Assembly (NCBI RefSeq): GCF_010365865.1
Contig: NZ_CP048020.1
Location: 2,170,001 to 2,234,000 of the forward strand
Origin: Treponema vincentii
Lineage (GTDB): Bacteria; Spirochaetota; Spirochaetia; Treponematales; Treponemataceae
DNA: 64,000 nucleotides
Reading direction: 5' to 3'
The notes beneath the pieces were generated by a model. That model had not been told where the DNA came from. It saw only the letters and a program-made list of their open reading frames with translations, and searched no databases. The translations under genes were made by a program, and so were the position numbers. Below, piece after piece: positions 59,825-64,000 of this stretch (positions are counted from its first letter, which is position 1; every line of letters begins with the position of its first letter).

Positions 59825-60757
59825 ATGGATGTTGAATTTGAAGAAACATATACCGAATATGAAGAAATAGATGATTTAAGCGTTTTGGAAGATACCGATG
59901 ATATACCGCAGGTTGAAGAACCGCTGCAAGAGGGGGCTTTTCCTCAACCGCTCTATCAGTTAAAACTTGAATATTCACAAGAAACTTTTTATGCAACAAC
60001 GACGGAATTAAACCTGCAAAGCGGAGACTATGTTATTACCCCCACACGCTACGGAGACGATATGGCTCATGTGATGGGGTTGGTACACCATCCCATCAGA
60101 GTGGCAATTAAGGATATTGTTACGGTTACCAGAAAGGCAACGGATGAGGATTTTCAGCGGCAAAAAGAAAATCTGAAAAAGGAAAAAGAAGCAAGCGCTC
60201 TTTTTAAAGAAAAAGTACTTATCCATAAGCTCGATATGAAGTTGGTTGACTGCCACTATTTGCTGGAAGACCCTAAAGTGATTTTCTTTTTTACTGCGGA
60301 CAGCCGTATCGACTTCCGTAAGTTGGTTAAAGATTTGGTCGCTATTTTGCGTCTCCGTATCGAGCTGCGGCAAATCGGTGTTCGCGACGAATCGAGAATA
60401 GCGGGTGGTATCGGCTGCTGCGGCCGACCGTTTTGCTGCCATGCCGTAACTGACAAGCTACGGCCGGTATCCATCAAGATGGCAAAAGAGCAAAATCTTT
60501 CGTTAAATTCGCTCAAAATATCGGGACAATGCGGCCGCCTGCTTTGCTGCCTAGCGTATGAGTATGACTGGTATGTGGAAACCCGAAAAAAGCTGCCAAC
60601 CATCGGTACCAGCCTCTACTACGACAATACTCTGTTCCGCATCAGCGAGATAAATCTGATTACCGGCATTATCGCACTTTCGGGAGACGACGGGAGAGTC
60701 ATTTCCATGCCCGTGCAGCGTCTTTCTCAACAGCACGGAAAATGGAAAATTAATTAG
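59825..60757 (+). CDS. PSP1/RicT-like Fe-S protein (YaaT family)
   Basis: A 310-residue protein with an acidic N-terminal extension (1-40) and a PSP1 C-terminal domain. Two cysteine clusters, CCGRPFCC (198-205) and CGRLLCC (236-242), correspond to the residues that in B. subtilis RicT hold iron-sulfur clusters in the RicAFT complex, which works with RNase Y on mRNA processing. RicA and RicF genes are not in the window. It is the last gene of the M23/bactofilin/YaaR operon and ends at a bidirectional terminator. Confidence 0.88.
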   Translation: MDVEFEETYTEYEEIDDLSVLEDTDDIPQVEEPLQEGAFPQPLYQLKLEYSQETFYATTTELNLQSGDYVITPTRYGDDMAHVMGLVHHPIRVAIKDIVTVTRKATDEDFQRQKENLKKEKEASALFKEKVLIHKLDMKLVDCHYLLEDPKVIFFFTADSRIDFRKLVKDLVAILRLRIELRQIGVRDESRIAGGIGCCGRPFCCHAVTDKLRPVSIKMAKEQNLSLNSLKISGQCGRLLCCLAYEYDWYVETRKKLPTIGTSLYYDNTLFRISEINLITGIIALSGDDGRVISMPVQRLSQQHGKWKIN

Positions 60758-60798
60758 CACCGCACCGGAGCTCAAAATCAACGTTTCATCCTACTAGG

Positions 60799-60830
60799 CA
60801 CCTCTAAAAACTTGGTTAGATTTTAGAGGT
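60799..60830. terminator. Bidirectional terminator (CCTCTAAAAAC repeat, copy 2)
   Basis: ACCTCTAAAA (60800-60809) pairs perfectly with TTTTAGAGGT (60821-60830), followed by TTTC on the plus strand. It lies between the ricT-like gene and the convergent beta-helix ORF. Its first 25 bases recur at 35872-35896. Confidence 0.8.
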
Positions 60831-60836
60831 TTTCTA

Positions 60837-62027
60837 CTACTTCTTTTTCAGTTTGAGTGCATTGGTGCCCAGTTCCGTCGTCCATTCCTGCTCAGGTATG
60901 GTCTGTTTGGTTATGGGGAATTTGTTGATATAGTCTAGCGTAAGCGGAAATCCGCCTCCTTTTACAACTTCCCGCCCCTCAGTATAACCAAAATCGCTTC
61001 TCATTGTGAGCGTTGCCGCGTGTTGTTCTGTAAGCGCTCCGGTAACGGTGATATACGCATAGTTGCTAGAGTTGGAACCGCCCAAATGCACATCATTATT
61101 TTTATCAACTGTTGCACTTCCGGACATCTCAACCTTCGTACCGTTAGTTTCCAGATACATACCCTTTCCCAAACCGAAGGAGTCGAAAACGGTATTACCG
61201 GTTACAGTGCCTCCGGTAAAGCTTAGTATATTATTGTAGCGGAGATATATTCCGCCGCAAATAGAGTTTGCCTTATTCTCCTTTATCGTAGGTGTTTTAG
61301 AATCATGTTCTTTTATAGAAAGTTTATACTCTGAAGTAATTCCGCCGCCACTGTCTGCGATATTATTGGAAATAGTAGAATTGCCGGACACGACAATTTC
61401 ACCATTATTGCTACCACGAGCGTTACCATGAATACCACCTCCGTATCCTGCTTCATTGCCGTTAATAACACCGCCCGTCATATCCAGTGTACCATAAAGC
61501 ACAAAAACACCTCCGCCACTTCCCAGTTTTTTATAGGGTGGGGCTTCATCTGTATATGTGGCTTTATTCCCGGAAATTTTACTATCGCTTCCGCTCATCT
61601 TAAACAAGCTATTGCTCGTAACGGCAACACCGCCGCCGTATCCGGCTTTATTATCGCTGATGGTACCGCCCTTCATCGTAAAGGTAGCATCGGAAGTACC
61701 ACCATCTACACTATCCCCTACGCATACGCCGCCACCTGTGTGTCCAAAATATCGCTGATCCCCCTCAAGCGCTTTGTTATTTTCTATGGAGCCGGCCTTC
61801 ATCTCGAATGTTGCGCCGTCACATACGCACACACCACCGCCTATTGTCAATAGGTCAGTGCCGCTGCCCGCCTTTTTAACTTCGTTGCCGGTAATTTTAG
61901 GGGAATTCCCTTCCATAATGAACTTACTTCCGCTGCCGCTGACGCAGACGCCGCCCCCCATCGCTTTTGAACCGACGGAGGTTCCTTTTGTAGTTGCCGT
62001 ATTATCGCTTATCGTGCCGCCTTTCAT
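60837..62027 (-). CDS. beta-helix repeat ORF, lacks its own signal peptide
   Basis: 396 residues of parallel beta-helix repeats of the Treponema surface type: units around GGGVCV...TFTMKGGTISDN, e.g. GGGVCVSGSGSKFIMEG, GGGVCVCDGATFEMKAGSIE, GYGGGVAVTSNSLFKMSGSD. No secretion signal is present. Its ATG 62027 overlaps the stop of the upstream lipoprotein ORF (ATGA), and the frame continues upstream without an ATG as GLYVSLGTTFT before the Met, which itself matches the repeat. So the ORF is most likely the displaced C-terminal part of one lipoprotein gene. Confidence 0.7.
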   Translation of the reverse strand: MKGGTISDNTATTKGTSVGSKAMGGGVCVSGSGSKFIMEGNSPKITGNEVKKAGSGTDLLTIGGGVCVCDGATFEMKAGSIENNKALEGDQRYFGHTGGGVCVGDSVDGGTSDATFTMKGGTISDNKAGYGGGVAVTSNSLFKMSGSDSKISGNKATYTDEAPPYKKLGSGGGVFVLYGTLDMTGGVINGNEAGYGGGIHGNARGSNNGEIVVSGNSTISNNIADSGGGITSEYKLSIKEHDSKTPTIKENKANSICGGIYLRYNNILSFTGGTVTGNTVFDSFGLGKGMYLETNGTKVEMSGSATVDKNNDVHLGGSNSSNYAYITVTGALTEQHAATLTMRSDFGYTEGREVVKGGGFPLTLDYINKFPITKQTIPEQEWTTELGTNALKLKKK

Positions 62028-62377
62028 CGTAAATGTTGTGCCGAGGCTAACGTATAGTCCGTGCCATACGTCGGCTGCGGCGAAAGCCCGGGAAAGCGGA
62101 TAACCTTTCCCGCATCGGCGGGAGAAGCAGCAGGCGTAACGAGCCTAAAGTTTTTAGGATTACGCAGGTTAATCGTAACCGTTACATCGCCGGCGGACGG
62201 TACACACAATGCACCGGCAGCATTCGTTGAATACGACGGATTGATGCGGTAGTTCGTAGCGATCACTTCCGTCGACCAACGACTTAAATATTCGTCTATA
62301 TCTGCGGTAAACGGCTTACAGGTTGTACAAAAGAGGATTAAACATATTCCGGTTAGAGTGGCATAAACTCTGCGCAT
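62024..62377 (-). pseudogene. N-terminal part of a beta-helix lipoprotein, frame-broken
   Basis: A 117-residue ORF: lipobox LFCTTC (Cys20), then the N-terminal domain common in Treponema surface lipoproteins (DIDEYLSRW, DVTVTINLRNPKNFRLVTP, GTDYTL). It ends at TGA 62024-62026, where such proteins usually run on into further beta structure and helix repeats. Those repeats lie in the adjacent frame (60837-62027). A frameshift or internal deletion explains the split. Three nt separate it from the DtxR gene upstream. Confidence 0.7.
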
Positions 62378-62380
62378 GTA

Positions 62381-62830
62381 TTATTTAATAAGACGGTCAT
62401 AAGAGGTTTGCACTCTTTGGGTTTTTGATATCTTATCGGTCGGCTGCGGCGCCTTATTGAGTTTACTGAGGTATGCATATAACTTATCAGAGGTATCTTG
62501 GCTGATTGCATGTTCCATTTCGCACGCCTCGCGGTCGGCGGTATCTTCGTCTACACCCAATATATCGGTCAAGAACTTGTACAGCGTGTTATGCCGTTCA
62601 CGAACGTTTTTTGCGACAGCACATCCGCTTTCGGTAAGACGCACCAACCCGTACGGTTCATGCTCGACAAAACCGGCATCTTTTAACAAGCTTAAACGCT
62701 TATTCACGCTCGCCCTCGAAACTCCCAACAAATTGGCGATATCGATTGAACGGACAGACTCGGTACCGTGCGATAAATCATAAATAACTTCCAAATAATC
62801 TTCTTGCGAAGCTGAAACTCTTGCTATCAT
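62381..62830 (-). CDS. DtxR/MntR family metalloregulator
   Basis: A 149-residue iron- or manganese-dependent repressor type. The winged helix-turn-helix is clear (ASQEDYLEVIYDLSHGTESV, then SIDIANLLGVSRASVNKRLS), followed by the metal-binding and dimerisation helix (ERHNTLYKFLTDILGVDE, then REACEMEHAIS), containing the His/Glu/Cys metal ligands of the family. No SH3 domain, so MntR/TroR-like in size. The mRNA is probably leaderless. The lipoprotein ORF follows 3 nt after its stop. Confidence 0.9.
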   Translation of the reverse strand: MIARVSASQEDYLEVIYDLSHGTESVRSIDIANLLGVSRASVNKRLSLLKDAGFVEHEPYGLVRLTESGCAVAKNVRERHNTLYKFLTDILGVDEDTADREACEMEHAISQDTSDKLYAYLSKLNKAPQPTDKISKTQRVQTSYDRLIK

Positions 62831-62836
62831 ACGCTT

Positions 62837-62865
62837 ATTATATACCCCTTTGAGTCTGTTTGCAA
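62837..62865 (-). promoter_or_regulatory. dtxR-type gene promoter, probable leaderless mRNA
   Basis: On the minus strand TTGCAA (62860-62865), 17 nt, TATAAT (62837-62842); the -10 ends 6 nt before ATG 62830. An AAAGGGG sequence lies within the spacer and would not be transcribed. Confidence 0.72.
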
Positions 62866-62888
62866 GTTTTAATTTTCCCGATACCGAC

Positions 62889-63012
62889 TTTCAGTAGCGG
62901 CACGGATGCCGCTGGTTATATAAGAAGCGATGTTTCAGCAAAGCTGAAACTCGTAGCCAAAACTATACACGGATGTATAGTTTTGGCGTAGATGCGTCGT
63001 ATATTTCAAAAG
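62889..63012. repeat. Composite: three-hairpin repeat D' joined to a repeat end
   Basis: Hairpins AGCGGCA-CGGA-TGCCGCT (62896-62913), GTTTCAGC-AAA-GCTGAAAC (62932-62950) and a 14-bp stem with loop CGGA (62956-62987). Directly after it, 62988-63012 reads GTAGATGCGTCGTATATTTC and AAAAG, the reverse complement of the left end of copy A with two differences. It lies between the divergent dtxR-type and aroDE genes. Confidence 0.85.
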
Positions 63013-63026
63013 GAATCGCTTTGTGC

Positions 63027-63032
63027 TATACT
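63027..63032 (+). promoter_or_regulatory. aroDE -10 box, probable leaderless mRNA
   Basis: TATACT ends 6 nt before ATG 63039; a weak -35 TTTCAA (63004-63009) is 17 nt upstream and lies inside the repeat end. No ribosome site is near the ATG. Confidence 0.6.
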
Positions 63033-63038
63033 GTAGAT

Positions 63039-64000
63039 ATGGTACCCAAAATATGCCTCGTATTGACGGAAAATACAATCGACAAGAATATCCAATTAAT
63101 CGAGAGGTACCGCCCATGGATCGACATCGTCGAACTGCGGGCAGATTTCCTTGATCCGCAGGAGTTGCTGTATATTCGCGCGTTTCCTAAGATTGCGCAT
63201 ATACCGGCCATTCTAACCATACGCAGATTTTTAGACGGCGGAACATTCAAAGGCGGAGAAGGTTCTCGTATCACACTGTTTGCCCGCGGTCTTGCCTTTG
63301 CGGATACCAATCCACTGAATAATTTTGCATATCTCGACCTCGAATCCGATGTGCAGGCGCCGAGTTTGGAAGAAGCGGCGCAGGCTTTTAATATCGGTAT
63401 TATTCGCAGCCTCCACAGTATCAAAGCACCGATCAAGGATATTGCCGCTAAAATACGGGATATCCGGCGGACGGATGAAGAAATTGTAAAGATTGCATAT
63501 AAGGCAGACAATCTTACAGAAGCGACGGCGGTATTCAAAGAAGCACAGCAGCTTAATGGGCAAAATATCTTAATTGCTATGGGTAAATACGGTATTCCTT
63601 CCCGTATTTTAGCGGCAAAACTACATTCCCCGATTGTATATACCATGCCGCGGGAGTACATCGCAAAGTATCATTTAGAACAGGAATACATCGATCCTAT
63701 TACGCTCAGCGACTTGTATCACTTTCGCACAATACATGAAAATACCGCAATATACGGGGTTATCGGTACGGATACGACAAGGAGCCTGAGCCCCGCTATT
63801 CACAATAAAGGTTTTGAACGAAAAGGGATCAACGCTGTCTATATTCCGATTTCAGCTGCGAACACTCAGGAAGCCATTACATTCGCCGATTGTACAGGGG
63901 TAGCAGGACTCTCGGTTACCCATCCGTTTAAATTCGATATTATTCCTTTTTTAGATTCGATCGGTCCCGCTTCGACAGCCTGCGGCGCAGTAAATACGGT
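63039..64000 (+). CDS. aroDE: bifunctional 3-dehydroquinate dehydratase / shikimate dehydrogenase (3' partial)
   Basis: The frame is open from ATG 63039 to the window end (320 codons seen). Residues 1-215 are a type I dehydroquinate dehydratase: VELRAD, ILTIRR, SLHS with the catalytic His, and IAYKADN with the Schiff-base Lys, then AMGKYGIPSR. From about 235 a shikimate dehydrogenase begins: YGVIGTDTTRSLSPAIHN and GLSVTHPFK with the catalytic Lys. The usual Asn of the NVT-P-K motif is Ser. The NADP domain and stop lie beyond the window. It converts dehydroquinate to shikimate in two steps. Confidence 0.9.
   Translation, partial: MVPKICLVLTENTIDKNIQLIERYRPWIDIVELRADFLDPQELLYIRAFPKIAHIPAILTIRRFLDGGTFKGGEGSRITLFARGLAFADTNPLNNFAYLDLESDVQAPSLEEAAQAFNIGIIRSLHSIKAPIKDIAAKIRDIRRTDEEIVKIAYKADNLTEATAVFKEAQQLNGQNILIAMGKYGIPSRILAAKLHSPIVYTMPREYIAKYHLEQEYIDPITLSDLYHFRTIHENTAIYGVIGTDTTRSLSPAIHNKGFERKGINAVYIPISAANTQEAITFADCTGVAGLSVTHPFKFDIIPFLDSIGPASTACGAVNT

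Noticed and set aside
63026-63661. 211-codon open frame on the minus strand
   Set aside because: It is antisense to the clear dehydroquinase domain of aroDE and has no family resemblance.

Overview
This window is most likely a chromosomal segment of an oral or host-associated Treponema (Spirochaetota). The reasons are the gene order tRNA-Thr, rpmG, tRNA-Trp, secE, nusG, rplK, rplA, rplJ, rplL, rpoB, rpoC, rpsL, rpsG and the block tamB-like, bamA, skp/ompH, mutS, both of which match the order I recall from Treponema pallidum. Other pointers are the many lipoproteins with spirochete-style lipoboxes, a eukaryotic-type hexokinase, and an Asn at the RpoB position linked to natural rifampicin resistance in treponemes. 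Base composition is moderate, which suggests the T. vincentii/T. medium side of the genus more than T. pallidum; that is inference only.

Layout. 1-2734: a cobalt/vitamin-type ECF importer (fused double ATPase cut by the window edge, EcfT, MptD-type S component). 2803-7007: accessory genes (methyltransferase, GNAT acetyltransferase, NTF2-like protein), a TetR-MATE efflux operon with a perfect palindromic operator, and a TfoX-like protein whose 5' end is duplicated in front of the next gene. 7193-13824: an ABC-F-like ATPase, a convergent FMN-lipoprotein/FtsX-type permease pair, two tandem orphan solute-binding lipoproteins and an MFS transporter. 13951-14637: a class II aldolase with a probable leaderless mRNA. 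14720-27286: the ribosomal protein/RNA polymerase operon on the minus strand behind a near-consensus promoter. 27303-42022: mostly minus-strand housekeeping genes (argR with two ARG boxes, queA, radical SAM, TSUP exporter, thiI, hexokinase, asnA, a glycosyltransferase and a large lipoprotein), with a plus-strand coiled-coil gene at 32811-33995. 42287-48384: an outer-membrane barrel-like protein, a LysM/M23 peptidase cluster, a ferredoxin and mutS. 48386-55880: the outer-membrane biogenesis block skp, bamA, tamB-like. 56200-60757: tmk, then M23 peptidase, bactofilin, YaaR/DUF327 and RicT-like PSP1 protein as one compact operon. 60837-64000: a broken beta-helix lipoprotein behind a DtxR regulator, then the 5' part of a fused aroDE that runs off the window.

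The strongest unexplained signal is a set of dispersed, intergenic, highly structured repeats. Three copies of a ~124-bp nested palindrome (32465-32588, 55950-56073, 57451-57573) keep their single-stranded blocks while the paired arms covary. Three copies of a separate three-hairpin element (32603-32696, 57629-57717 reversed, 62889-62987) share an apical CA-CGGA-TG motif over stems of different sequence. At 62988-63012 the second element is joined to an end of the first. No transposase or other partner gene is in the window.

A second pattern is probable leaderless expression: three unrelated genes (13951, 62830 minus, 63039) have a good -10 box 6-7 nt before the ATG and no ribosome binding site.
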